Positions 45,170 through 52,068 of a stretch of DNA of 52,068 nt are shown one piece after another. A model generated the notes under the pieces. The model was given only the letters and a program-made list of their open reading frames with translations, was not told the DNA's origin and made no database searches. The translations under genes and the position numbers were made by a program. The stretch lies in the NCBI RefSeq assembly GCF_003389455.1, contig NZ_QUAC01000110.1:1-52068 (forward strand). The letters run 5' to 3'. The stretch is from Streptomyces inhibens (GTDB taxonomy: Bacteria > Actinomycetota > Actinomycetes > Streptomycetales > Streptomycetaceae). Numbering within the stretch: the first letter of the stretch is position 1; the number at the start of each line of letters is the position of its first letter.

Positions 45170-45661
45170 TCAGGCGTCCTTCGACTCCTCGGCCGACGCC
45201 TCGACGGACTCGGCCTCAGCAGCCGCGTCCTTCTTGAGGGCGTCTTCCTTGACCGCGCGCTTGGTCGCGGCCTCGGCCTCACCGGTGGCCTGCTGGGCCA
45301 CGGTCAGCGCCTCCACCAGCTCGATGACGGCCATGGGAGCGTTGTCGCCACGACGGTTACCGATCTTGGTGATACGGGTGTAGCCACCCGGGCGGTTCTC
45401 GAACCGCGGGGCGATCTCGGTGAACAGCGTGTGGACGACGCTCTTGTCCGAGATCAGCTGCATGACCTGACGGCGGTTGTGAAGGTCGCCCTTCTTCGCC
45501 TTGGTCACCAGACGCTCCGCGTACGGACGCAGACGACGGGCCTTGGCCTCGGTCGTCGTGATGCGACCGTGCTCGAAGAGAGCGGTGGCCAGGTTCCGCA
45601 GCATCAGACGCTCGTGCGCGGCGCTGCCGCCCAGACGGGCACCCTTGGCGGGCTTCGGCAT
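45170..45661 (-). CDS. rplQ: 50S ribosomal protein L17
   Basis: 163 residues. The conserved core is 1-115 ([50 protein letters not shown]). The C-terminal 45 residues form an Ala/Glu/Lys-rich extension found in actinomycetes. It follows rpoA after 185 bp. Confidence 0.97.
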   Translation of the reverse strand: MPKPAKGARLGGSAAHERLMLRNLATALFEHGRITTTEAKARRLRPYAERLVTKAKKGDLHNRRQVMQLISDKSVVHTLFTEIAPRFENRPGGYTRITKIGNRRGDNAPMAVIELVEALTVAQQATGEAEAATKRAVKEDALKKDAAAEAESVEASAEESKDA

Positions 45662-45846
45662 GGTGTTTCTCCTTCATTGCTGCACCGGCCGTATCAGGTA
45701 CCGGTGTCAGTTCCCACGAGGCGGCCGCCCCGCGGAAGATTCTGCATTCTCCGGGGGATAGCCCCCGTACCCCCAGCCGGAAGCCCGAGCCGGTGGTCAA
45801 CACAGCTGAGGCCCGGGAATGGCTCCCGGACCCCAGCCGGACGAAC
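45662..45846. other. rplQ-rpoA spacer
   Basis: 185 bp, longer than is usual inside this operon. No strong terminator seen. rplQ may therefore have an extra promoter. Confidence 0.35.
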
Positions 45847-46869
45847 TCAGTACTGCTCGGTCTCCACGAAACCCGCGTCCGCGTCGTCATCGGCGCCAAA
45901 GGCGTCCGCGGCGGCGGTCGGGTCGAATCCGGGCGGGCTGTCCTTGAGCGCCAGGCCCATGCCGGCCAGCTTCGCCTTGACCTCGTCGATCGACTTCGCA
46001 CCGAAGTTGCGGATGTCGAGCAGGTCGGCCTCGGAGCGGGCGACGAGCTCACCCACGGAGTGGATGCCCTCACGCTTGAGGCAGTTGTACGACCGAACGG
46101 TGAGCTCCAGCTCCTCGATCGGCAGCGCCAGGTCGGCGGCCAGGGCGGCGTCCGTCGGGGACGGGCCCATGTCGATGCCCTCGGCGTCGATGTTGAGCTC
46201 GCGGGCCAGACCGAACAGCTCGACCAGGGTCTTACCGGCCGACGCCATGGCGTCACGCGGACGCATGGCCTGCTTGGTCTCGACGTCGACGATCAGCTTG
46301 TCGAAGTCGGTGCGCTGCTCGACACGGGTCGCCTCGACCTTGTAGGTGACCTTGAGCACCGGCGAGTAGATGGAGTCGACCGGGATACGGCCGATCTCCT
46401 GGCCCGCCTGCTTGTTCTGGACGGCGGAGACATAGCCGCGACCGCGCTCGACGGTCAGCTCCATCTCCAGCTTGCCCTTGCCGTTCAGCGTGGCGAGGAC
46501 CAGGTCGGGGTTGTGCACCTCGACACCGGCCGGAGGCGCGATGTCGGCGGCGGTCACCAGGCCCGGGCCCTGCTTGCGCAGGTACATCACGACAGGCTCG
46601 TCGTGCTCCGAGGAGACGACCAGCTGCTTGATGTTGAGGATGAGGTCGGTGACGTCCTCCTTGACGCCCGGCACGGTGGTGAACTCGTGCAGGACACCGT
46701 CGATACGGATGGACGTGACCGCCGCACCCGGAATCGAGGAGAGGAGGGTGCGACGCAGGGAGTTGCCGAGGGTGTAGCCGAAGCCCGGCTCCAGCGGCTC
46801 GATCACGAACCGCGAGCGGTATTCGTCGACGACCTCTTCGGTCAGCGAGGGACGCTGAGCAATCAGCAT
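45847..46869 (-). CDS. rpoA: RNA polymerase alpha subunit
   Basis: 340 residues. The N-terminal domain (1-230) dimerises and scaffolds beta/beta' ([31 protein letters not shown]). The C-terminal DNA- and activator-binding domain is at about 250-315 ([44 protein letters not shown]), ending in an acidic tail. Start and length are standard. Confidence 0.98.
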   Translation of the reverse strand: MLIAQRPSLTEEVVDEYRSRFVIEPLEPGFGYTLGNSLRRTLLSSIPGAAVTSIRIDGVLHEFTTVPGVKEDVTDLILNIKQLVVSSEHDEPVVMYLRKQGPGLVTAADIAPPAGVEVHNPDLVLATLNGKGKLEMELTVERGRGYVSAVQNKQAGQEIGRIPVDSIYSPVLKVTYKVEATRVEQRTDFDKLIVDVETKQAMRPRDAMASAGKTLVELFGLARELNIDAEGIDMGPSPTDAALAADLALPIEELELTVRSYNCLKREGIHSVGELVARSEADLLDIRNFGAKSIDEVKAKLAGMGLALKDSPPGFDPTAAADAFGADDDADAGFVETEQY

Positions 46870-46932
46870 GTTGTTTCGATCCTTCAGTCGTGGGCGCCCG
46901 CTATTTGACGCCCGCTGTACTTCAAAGGGTAC

Positions 46933-46965
46933 GGGCGGTACGGCGCCAATGGCTCCGTACCGCCC
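46933..46965 (-). terminator. Hairpin between rpsD and rpoA (attenuator-like)
   Basis: GGGCGGTACGG / CCGTACCGCCC (11 bp), extended inside by GCC-aat-GGC, sits 15 bp after the rpsD stop and 63 bp before rpoA. It may tune rpoA relative to the ribosomal genes. Confidence 0.7.
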
Positions 46966-46979
46966 GGACCACTGAGCTC

Positions 46980-47606
46980 TTACTTGGAGTAGAGCTCAAC
47001 GATCAGCTGCTCCTGCACCTGGGTGTCGATCACCTGGCGCTCGGGCAGGCTGTGCACGAGGATCCGGAGGTTCGAGGGGATCGCTTCCAGCCAGGCCGGA
47101 ACGGTCTTCTCGCCGGCCTCGGCCTTGGCCACCTCGAAGGGGGTCAGGTTCCGAGAGCCCTCGCGGACCTCGACGATGTCGTTCACGGCGACGCGGGCCG
47201 ACGGGATGTCGGTCTTGCGGCCGTTCACGTTGATGTGTCCGTGACGGACCAGCTGACGGGCGTGGTCACGGGACTTGGCGAAGCCGGCCCGGTACACCAC
47301 GTTGTCGAGGCGGGTCTCAAGGATGCGCAGAAGGTTCTCACCGGTCTTGCCGGACTTCTGGTTCGCTTCCTTGTAGTAGTTCACGAACTGCTTCTCAAGG
47401 ACACCGTAGATACGGCTGCACTTCTGCTTCTCACGAAGCTGGAGCAGGTACTCGCTGTCCTTGGTGCGCCCGCGACCGTGCTCACCCGGGGGGTAAGGAC
47501 GGATCTCGATCGGGCACTTTGCGCTCTCGCACTTGCTGCCCTTGAGGAACAGCTTCTGCTTCTCCCGACGGCAACGCTTGCAGTCGGCCCCGGTGTAACG
47601 CGCCAT
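46980..47606 (-). CDS. rpsD: 30S ribosomal protein S4, cysteine-containing (zinc) form
   Basis: 208 residues. Primary 16S rRNA binder. The N-terminus [19 protein letters not shown] holds C9 and C12, with C26 and C31 after [10 protein letters not shown], a four-Cys zinc site. The S4 RNA-binding domain follows (about 96-160: [38 protein letters not shown]). Position between rpsK and rpoA is the ancestral bacterial order. As I recall, S. coelicolor instead uses a Cys-free S4 encoded far away, so this may be a second or alternative copy. Confidence 0.95.
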   Translation of the reverse strand: MARYTGADCKRCRREKQKLFLKGSKCESAKCPIEIRPYPPGEHGRGRTKDSEYLLQLREKQKCSRIYGVLEKQFVNYYKEANQKSGKTGENLLRILETRLDNVVYRAGFAKSRDHARQLVRHGHINVNGRKTDIPSARVAVNDIVEVREGSRNLTPFEVAKAEAGEKTVPAWLEAIPSNLRILVHSLPERQVIDTQVQEQLIVELYSK

Positions 47607-47632
47607 ATTGTCTTGTCTCCTACTTCAGCTGG

Positions 47633-48037
47633 TCAGACGCGGCGGCGCTTGGGCGGGCGGCATCCGTTGTGCGGGGTGGGGGTGACGTCCTGGATCGAAC
47701 CCACCTCAAGGCCGGTGGCCTGGAGGGAGCGGATCGCGGTCTCACGGCCGGAGCCGGGACCCTTGACGAAGACGTCGACCTTGCGCATGCCGTGCTCCTG
47801 CGCGCGACGCGCGGCCGACTCGGCGGCCATCTGCGCGGCGAAGGGGGTGGACTTGCGCGAGCCCTTGAAGCCGACATGGCCGGCAGAGGCCCAAGAGATC
47901 ACGTTGCCCGTGGGGTCGGTGATCGAAACGATCGTGTTGTTGAACGTGCTCTTGATGTGAGCGTGCCCGTGGGCAACGTTCTTCTTCTCCTTGCGGCGCA
48001 CCTTCTTGGCGCCGGCCGTACGGCCCTTCGGAGGCAT
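47633..48037 (-). CDS. rpsK: 30S ribosomal protein S11
   Basis: 134 residues. Platform protein. [52 protein letters not shown] and the basic end [15 protein letters not shown] are diagnostic. Same operon as rpsM, 64 bp apart. Confidence 0.98.
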   Translation of the reverse strand: MPPKGRTAGAKKVRRKEKKNVAHGHAHIKSTFNNTIVSITDPTGNVISWASAGHVGFKGSRKSTPFAAQMAAESAARRAQEHGMRKVDVFVKGPGSGRETAIRSLQATGLEVGSIQDVTPTPHNGCRPPKRRRV

Positions 48038-48101
48038 GTATTTCTCCCGTGGAGGTGGTCGGTCCTACAGCGAAGACCGCTGATAAGCGTCCTGCTGAGG
48101 A

Positions 48102-48482
48102 CTACTTCTTGCCCGGCTTCTTCTTGCCGGCGATCGCGCGACGCGGACCCTTGCGGGTACGGGCGTTCGTGCTGGTGCGCTGACCGTGCACCGGCAGACC
48201 GCGGCGGTGACGCAGACCCTGGTAGCAGCCGATCTCGACCTTGCGGCGGATGTCGGCCTGGATCTCGCGACGGAGGTCACCCTCGGTCTTGAGGTTGTTG
48301 TCCACGTACTCGCGGATCTTGACGAGGTCTTCCTCGGCCAGGTCGCGAACACGGGTGTTCGGGTTCACGCCGGTGGCGGCGAGAGTCTGCTGCGACAGCG
48401 TCCGCCCGATACCGAAGACGTAGGTGAGGGCGACCTCCACACGCTTTTCGCGCGGGAGATCAACGCCTGCGAGGCGTGCCAT
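48102..48482 (-). CDS. rpsM: 30S ribosomal protein S13
   Basis: 126 residues. Head protein contacting the P-site t[56 protein letters not shown] and the Lys-rich end are typical. Confidence 0.98.
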   Translation of the reverse strand: MARLAGVDLPREKRVEVALTYVFGIGRTLSQQTLAATGVNPNTRVRDLAEEDLVKIREYVDNNLKTEGDLRREIQADIRRKVEIGCYQGLRHRRGLPVHGQRTSTNARTRKGPRRAIAGKKKPGKK

Positions 48483-48675
48483 TGATGTGGCTCCTGATGG
48501 CTATTCGGAGGTCTTCCGCAGCACCGTTCCCGTAAGACTCTGAAGAATTACGAGCCGGGTCCCCGGCCTCCGAGCCGAGGGTGTCGTCCCCACGCGACAG
48601 ATGCGGGGGTCGGGTGACTGCGTATGTACGTATGTGCTTGCGTCGCGCGAACTGCGAAATGCAGGTGGTCGTACG

Positions 48676-48789
48676 TCAGCCCTGGCGCTGCTTGTGGCGC
48701 AGGTTGTCGCAGATGACCATGACCCGGCCGTGGCGGCGGATCACCTTGCACTTGTCGCAGATCTTCTTGACGCTCGGCTTGACCTTCAT
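48676..48789 (-). CDS. rpmJ: 50S ribosomal protein L36
   Basis: 37 residues: begins [20 protein letters not shown] and ends RHKQRQG. The zinc ligands C11, C14, C27 and H32 are all present, so this is the zinc-binding (C+) form, not the Cys-free paralogue that Zur controls in some Streptomyces. It lies between infA and rpsM, its normal place. Confidence 0.96.
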   Translation of the reverse strand: MKVKPSVKKICDKCKVIRRHGRVMVICDNLRHKQRQG

Positions 48790-48851
48790 GGGATGTGAGG
48801 TTCTCCGGGTCAGTGCCGTCACCCCACGGGAGAGCGGGGCGGCGACAAGAT

Positions 48852-49073
48852 CTACTTGTAGCGGTAGACGATCCGGCCACGCGTCAGGTCGTACGGAGAC
48901 AGCTCCACCACGACCCGGTCATCCGGGAGGATACGGATGTAGTGCATCCGCATCTTGCCGCTGATGTGCGCGAGGACCTTGTGACCGTTCTGGAGCTCCA
49001 CCTTGAACATGGCGTTCGGGAGGGACTCGATCACGGTGCCCTCGATTTCGATGGCACCTTGCTTCTTGGCCAC
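48852..49073 (-). CDS. infA: Translation initiation factor IF-1
   Basis: 73 residues. S1-type OB fold that occupies the A site during initiation. The reading [42 protein letters not shown]...GRIVYRYK is complete. GTG start with AGGGCGAAG upstream; longer upstream readings are not IF-1. Confidence 0.97.
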   Translation of the reverse strand: MAKKQGAIEIEGTVIESLPNAMFKVELQNGHKVLAHISGKMRMHYIRILPDDRVVVELSPYDLTRGRIVYRYK

Positions 49074-49240
49074 GCTTCGCCCTTCGAATCGGCTACCTTG
49101 ATCGACTATCCCGCACCAACCCTCAACCAAGAGGGCATACGGATGCACGAGAGCCGACGCGTCAGTCTACGTCAGGGCCTAGGAAAAGACGAATCCTGGA
49201 TTATTGCCCACCGGACGTGATCCTTACGCCCTGGCCCGGC

Positions 49241-50077
49241 TCAGGCGATGGGGTCGGGAGCCGCCGTGATGCCCAGCTCGGCCAGCTTGGCCTTGCCGCC
49301 GTCCGGCGCGGTCAGCACCAGCGGGCCGTCCTCGGTCAGCGCGACCGAGTGCTCCCAGTGCGAGGACCAGCTGCCGTCGTTCGACTTGACCGTCCAGTCG
49401 TCGTCGAGGACGTGCGTCTTGGCCGTGCCGAGATTGACCATCGGCTCGATCGCGATGCAGAAGCCGGGCACCAGCTTGGGGCCGCGGCCGCGCTTGCGGT
49501 CGACGTAGTTCAGCAGATGCGGGTCCATGTGCATCTGCGAGCCGATGCCATGGCCGCCGTAGTCCTCGACGATGCCGTACTTACCGCTGGAGGGACGGGG
49601 CTGGCGCCGGATGTAGCCCTCGATCGCCTTGGAGATGTCCACCAGGCGGTTGCCCTTGGCGACCGCCGCGATACCGGCCCACATGGACTCCTCGGTGACC
49701 CGGCTCAGCTCGACCAGTTCCGCCGAGTGACCGGAGCCGACGAAGGCGGTGTACGCGGCGTCGCCGTGCCAGCCGTCGATGATCGCGCCGCAGTCGATGG
49801 AGATGATGTCGCCGTCCTGCAGCACCGTGTCGGTGGAGGGGATGCCGTGGACCACGACATCGTTGACCGAGGTGCAGATCGTCGCGGGGAAGCCGCCGTA
49901 ACCGAGGAAGTTCGACTTCGCGCCGTGCTCCGCGAGCACCTTGCGCGCCGCGTCGTCCAGGTCCTTGGTCGTGGCGCCCGGCACCGCGACCTTCCGGGTC
50001 GCCGCGTGGATGGCGGCGACCACCAGCCCCGCCTCGCGCATCTTCGCGATCTGCTCGGGGGTCTTGATCTCCACCAT
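49241..50077 (-). CDS. map: Methionine aminopeptidase, type I
   Basis: 278 residues. Removes N-terminal Met. Two-metal site residues are visible: Asp in ISIDCGAIIDGWHGDAAYTAF, His in DYGGHGIGSQMH, Glu in AIEPMVNLG and a late Glu in WSSHWEHSVALTEDGP. It lies between adk and infA as in other actinomycetes, with 167 bp before infA. Confidence 0.97.
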   Translation of the reverse strand: MVEIKTPEQIAKMREAGLVVAAIHAATRKVAVPGATTKDLDDAARKVLAEHGAKSNFLGYGGFPATICTSVNDVVVHGIPSTDTVLQDGDIISIDCGAIIDGWHGDAAYTAFVGSGHSAELVELSRVTEESMWAGIAAVAKGNRLVDISKAIEGYIRRQPRPSSGKYGIVEDYGGHGIGSQMHMDPHLLNYVDRKRGRGPKLVPGFCIAIEPMVNLGTAKTHVLDDDWTVKSNDGSWSSHWEHSVALTEDGPLVLTAPDGGKAKLAELGITAAPDPIA

Positions 50078-50171
50078 TACGGCCTTCCTTTGCGACTGAA
50101 CCGCCGCCGCTCTCGCGGAGGTGGCTGACCGCCGCTGTGGTTACTCAATTGAGGGTCGCTGCCTACGGTAA

Positions 50172-50191
50172 CCGGTCCGCGCCCGGACCGG
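50172..50191 (-). other. Short hairpin between adk and map
   Basis: CCGGTCCG-cgcc-CGGACCGG, a perfect 8-bp stem with a tetraloop, lies between the adk terminator and the map start. It may be a second terminator or part of the map leader. Confidence 0.5.
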
Positions 50192-50210
50192 CTCGCCCCG
50201 GATACGCAGC

Positions 50211-50241
50211 GGCCGCGGTACCCCTGGGGGGCACCGCGGCC
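50211..50241 (-). terminator. Terminator after adk
   Basis: GGCCGCGGT / ACCGCGGCC with an inner CCCC/GGGG pairing lies 17 bp after the adk stop. Confidence 0.8.
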
Positions 50242-50257
50242 GGTACGGAGCTGCTGG

Positions 50258-50911
50258 TTACGCGTCGCCCTCAAGCGCGGCCATCGCGCGCTTGGTGACC
50301 TCTTCGACCTTGCCGAGGGCCGGGATCGTCACGACCAGATCCTGGGCCTTGTAGTAGTCGATGATCGGCTCGGTCTCCGTGTGGTAGACCTCCAGCCGCT
50401 TGCGGACGGTCTCCTCGCGGTCGTCGTCACGCTGGTACAGATCGCCGCCGCAGACATCGCACACGCCCGCGGTCTTCGGCTTGTTGTACTCGGCGTGGAA
50501 GACGTGGCTGCTGTCCTTGCGACAGATGCGCCGGCCGGCGATCCGCTTGACGACCTCGTCCTCGGGGACCTCCAGGTCCAGGACGGCGTCCAGCGTGAGG
50601 TTCTTGGCCTTGAGGTACTCGTCCAGCGCCTCGGCCTGGCCGAGGTTCCGCGGGAAGCCGTCCAGAAGGAAACCCTCGGCGGCGTCGGCCTGCTCCATGC
50701 GGTCCTCGGCCATCCCGATGGTGACCGAGTCGGGCACCAGATTTCCGGCGTCCATGTACGACTTCGCCTCGACACCCAGGGGCGTGCCCTGGCTGATGTT
50801 GGCGCGGAACAGGTCCCCCGTGGAGATGTGCGGGATCGCGAGGTTCTTGGCAAGGTACGCAGCCTGCGTACCCTTGCCGGCCCCCGGGGGTCCGACGAGG
50901 ACGATTCGCAT
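50258..50911 (-). CDS. adk: Adenylate kinase
   Basis: 217 residues. ATP + AMP to 2 ADP. P-loop GPPGAGKGTQAAYLA, LLDGFPRNLGQAEAL, and a long lid (about 125-165: RRICRKDSSHVFHAEY...VCDVCGGDLYQRDDD). The lid keeps a C-x2-C pair, but the first pair is reduced to one Cys, so zinc binding is uncertain. The ATG overlaps the secY stop by one base (TGATG). Confidence 0.97.
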   Translation of the reverse strand: MRIVLVGPPGAGKGTQAAYLAKNLAIPHISTGDLFRANISQGTPLGVEAKSYMDAGNLVPDSVTIGMAEDRMEQADAAEGFLLDGFPRNLGQAEALDEYLKAKNLTLDAVLDLEVPEDEVVKRIAGRRICRKDSSHVFHAEYNKPKTAGVCDVCGGDLYQRDDDREETVRKRLEVYHTETEPIIDYYKAQDLVVTIPALGKVEEVTKRAMAALEGDA

Positions 50912-52068
50912 CAGCGGAGGAACCCTTCGTAGTTGCGCTGCTGAAGCTGGCTCTCGATCTGCTTCACGGTCTCCAGGCCCACACCCACGATGATGAGGAT
51001 GCTCGTCCCGCCGAACGGGAAGTTCTGGTTCGCGTTGAACAGCACCAACGCCACTGTTGGTACGAGCGCGATCAGCCCCAGGTACAGCGAGCCCGGCCAC
51101 GTGATCCGGTTGAGCACGTAGCTGAGGTACTCGGCCGTCGGGCGACCAGCCCGGATACCCGGGATGAAGCCACCATACTTCTTCATGTTGTCGGCAACTT
51201 CTTCGGGGTTGAAGCTGATGGCGACGTAGAAGAAGGCGAAGAACACGATCAGCAGGAAGTACGTAACGATGTAAACCGGGTGATTTCCCTTGGTGAAGTT
51301 GGTGGCGATCCAGGTCGCCCATGCCGCCTTCGACCCGCTGAACTGTGCAACGAGGGCTGGAATGTAGAGCAGCGATGACGCGAAGATGACGGGAATCACA
51401 CCCGCCTGATTCACCTTGAGCGGGATGTAAGTGGACGTACCGCCATAGGACCGGCGCCCGATCATCCGCTTCGCGTACTGCACCGGGATACGTCGCTGAG
51501 CCTGCTCGACGAAGACCACCAGGGCGACCATCGCCAGACCCACGGCGATCACTGCGAAGAACTCGATCCAGCCGTCGGCGAGCTTGCCGGTGAGCTTGAT
51601 CTGCCACAGCGCGCCCGGGAAGCCGGCGGCGATCGAGATGAACATCAGGATCGACATGCCGTTGCCGATACCGCGGTCGGTGACGAGCTCACCGAGCCAC
51701 ATGATCAGGCCGGTGCCGGCGGTCATCGTGATGACCATCGTGATCGTGGTGAAGATCGAGTCGCTGGGCACGATTTCGCTGGCGACCGGGCAGCTCTGGA
51801 AGAGCGCACCGCTGCGGGCGGTGGCCACCAGGCCGGTGCCCTGCAGGATGGCGAGCGCCACGGTCAGATAGCGGGTGTACTGGGTGATCTTCGCCTGGCC
51901 GGACTGTCCCTCTTTCTTGAGGGCCTCCAGCCTGGGGATCACCACGGTCAGCAGCTGGAGGATGATGCTCGCCGTGATGTACGGCATGATCCCCAGCGCG
52001 AAGATCGTGATCTGCAGCAGCGCACCACCGCTGAACATGTTCACCAGGGCGAACAACCCGCTGTTGCC
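50911..52068 (-). CDS. secY: Preprotein translocase subunit SecY, N-terminus beyond window
   Basis: 385 residues visible, lacking the first 40-55. Channel subunit of the Sec translocon. Membrane helices are evident (ALLQITIFALGIMPYITASIILQLL, VTMTAGTGLIMWLGELVTDRGIGNGMSILMFISI, GVIPVIFASSLLYIPALVA). The loop RRSYGGTSTYIPLKVNQAGVIP and the end GFLR are typical. The frame is open to the window edge. Coupled to adk. Confidence 0.97.
   Translation of the reverse strand, partial: GNSGLFALVNMFSGGALLQITIFALGIMPYITASIILQLLTVVIPRLEALKKEGQSGQAKITQYTRYLTVALAILQGTGLVATARSGALFQSCPVASEIVPSDSIFTTITMVITMTAGTGLIMWLGELVTDRGIGNGMSILMFISIAAGFPGALWQIKLTGKLADGWIEFFAVIAVGLAMVALVVFVEQAQRRIPVQYAKRMIGRRSYGGTSTYIPLKVNQAGVIPVIFASSLLYIPALVAQFSGSKAAWATWIATNFTKGNHPVYIVTYFLLIVFFAFFYVAISFNPEEVADNMKKYGGFIPGIRAGRPTAEYLSYVLNRITWPGSLYLGLIALVPTVALVLFNANQNFPFGGTSILIIVGVGLETVKQIESQLQQRNYEGFLR

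Noticed and set aside
50912..51607. Upstream extension of adk giving a 449-residue protein
   Set aside because: The extension is out-of-frame secY sequence; adk starts at 50911 with its P-loop at residue 7.

Overview
The window is high-GC actinobacterial chromosome, almost certainly Streptomyces. Third codon positions are strongly GC-biased. The gene order (Ser/Thr kinase, guaB paralogues, a SigD/ShbA-type sigma factor, bldM, whiD, groEL1-groES, tsaD-rimI-tsaB-tsaE, alr, nnr-acpS-glmS, coaA, glmM, rpsI-rplM, truA, rplQ-rpoA, rpsD-rpsK-rpsM-rpmJ-infA, map-adk-secY) follows the core-chromosome order I recall for S. coelicolor around SCO4721-SCO4779. The species cannot be named from sequence alone. 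No tRNA, rRNA, CRISPR array, insertion sequence or biosynthetic cluster was seen.

1-10.9 kb is core metabolism and development. It holds a truncated Ser/Thr kinase, a lipoprotein serine hydrolase, glpD, a nucleotide-sugar-dehydrogenase-like protein whose catalytic cysteine is replaced by alanine, a guaB paralogue with histidine at the IMPDH cysteine position, authentic guaB, a sigma factor, and the divergent developmental regulators bldM and whiD. The bldM-whiD spacer carries two clean inverted repeats.

10.9-19.1 kb looks accessory, inserted between whiD and groEL. It has a LysR regulator, a MOSC protein, a short-chain dehydrogenase, a frameshifted TniQ-like relic, a toxin-antitoxin-like pair with a nested palindromic operator, an XRE/DUF397 pair divergent from two uncharacterised small genes, a 2-hydroxyacid dehydrogenase and a two-domain SnoaL-like protein. 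It ends at a strong bidirectional terminator.

19.1-36.6 kb returns to the core. groES-groEL1 lies under two CIRCE elements. An FtsW/RodA paralogue and a THUMP-like methyltransferase follow. Next are the t6A tRNA-modification genes tsaB, tsaD and tsaE with rimI, interrupted by a degenerate L,D-transpeptidase-like secreted protein and a small gene behind an iron-box-like site. Cell-wall and cofactor genes follow: alr, an L,D-transpeptidase, nnr, acpS and glmS.

36.8-52 kb has coaA, a DUF389 membrane protein, glmM, the S9/L13 pair, an ABC-F ATPase, a membrane-anchored protein, truA, and the alpha/spc-type ribosomal region running into a truncated secY. A cysteine-containing (zinc-type) S4 gene sits inside the alpha operon. 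As I recall, S. coelicolor keeps rpsD elsewhere in a cysteine-free form, so this copy deserves a check.
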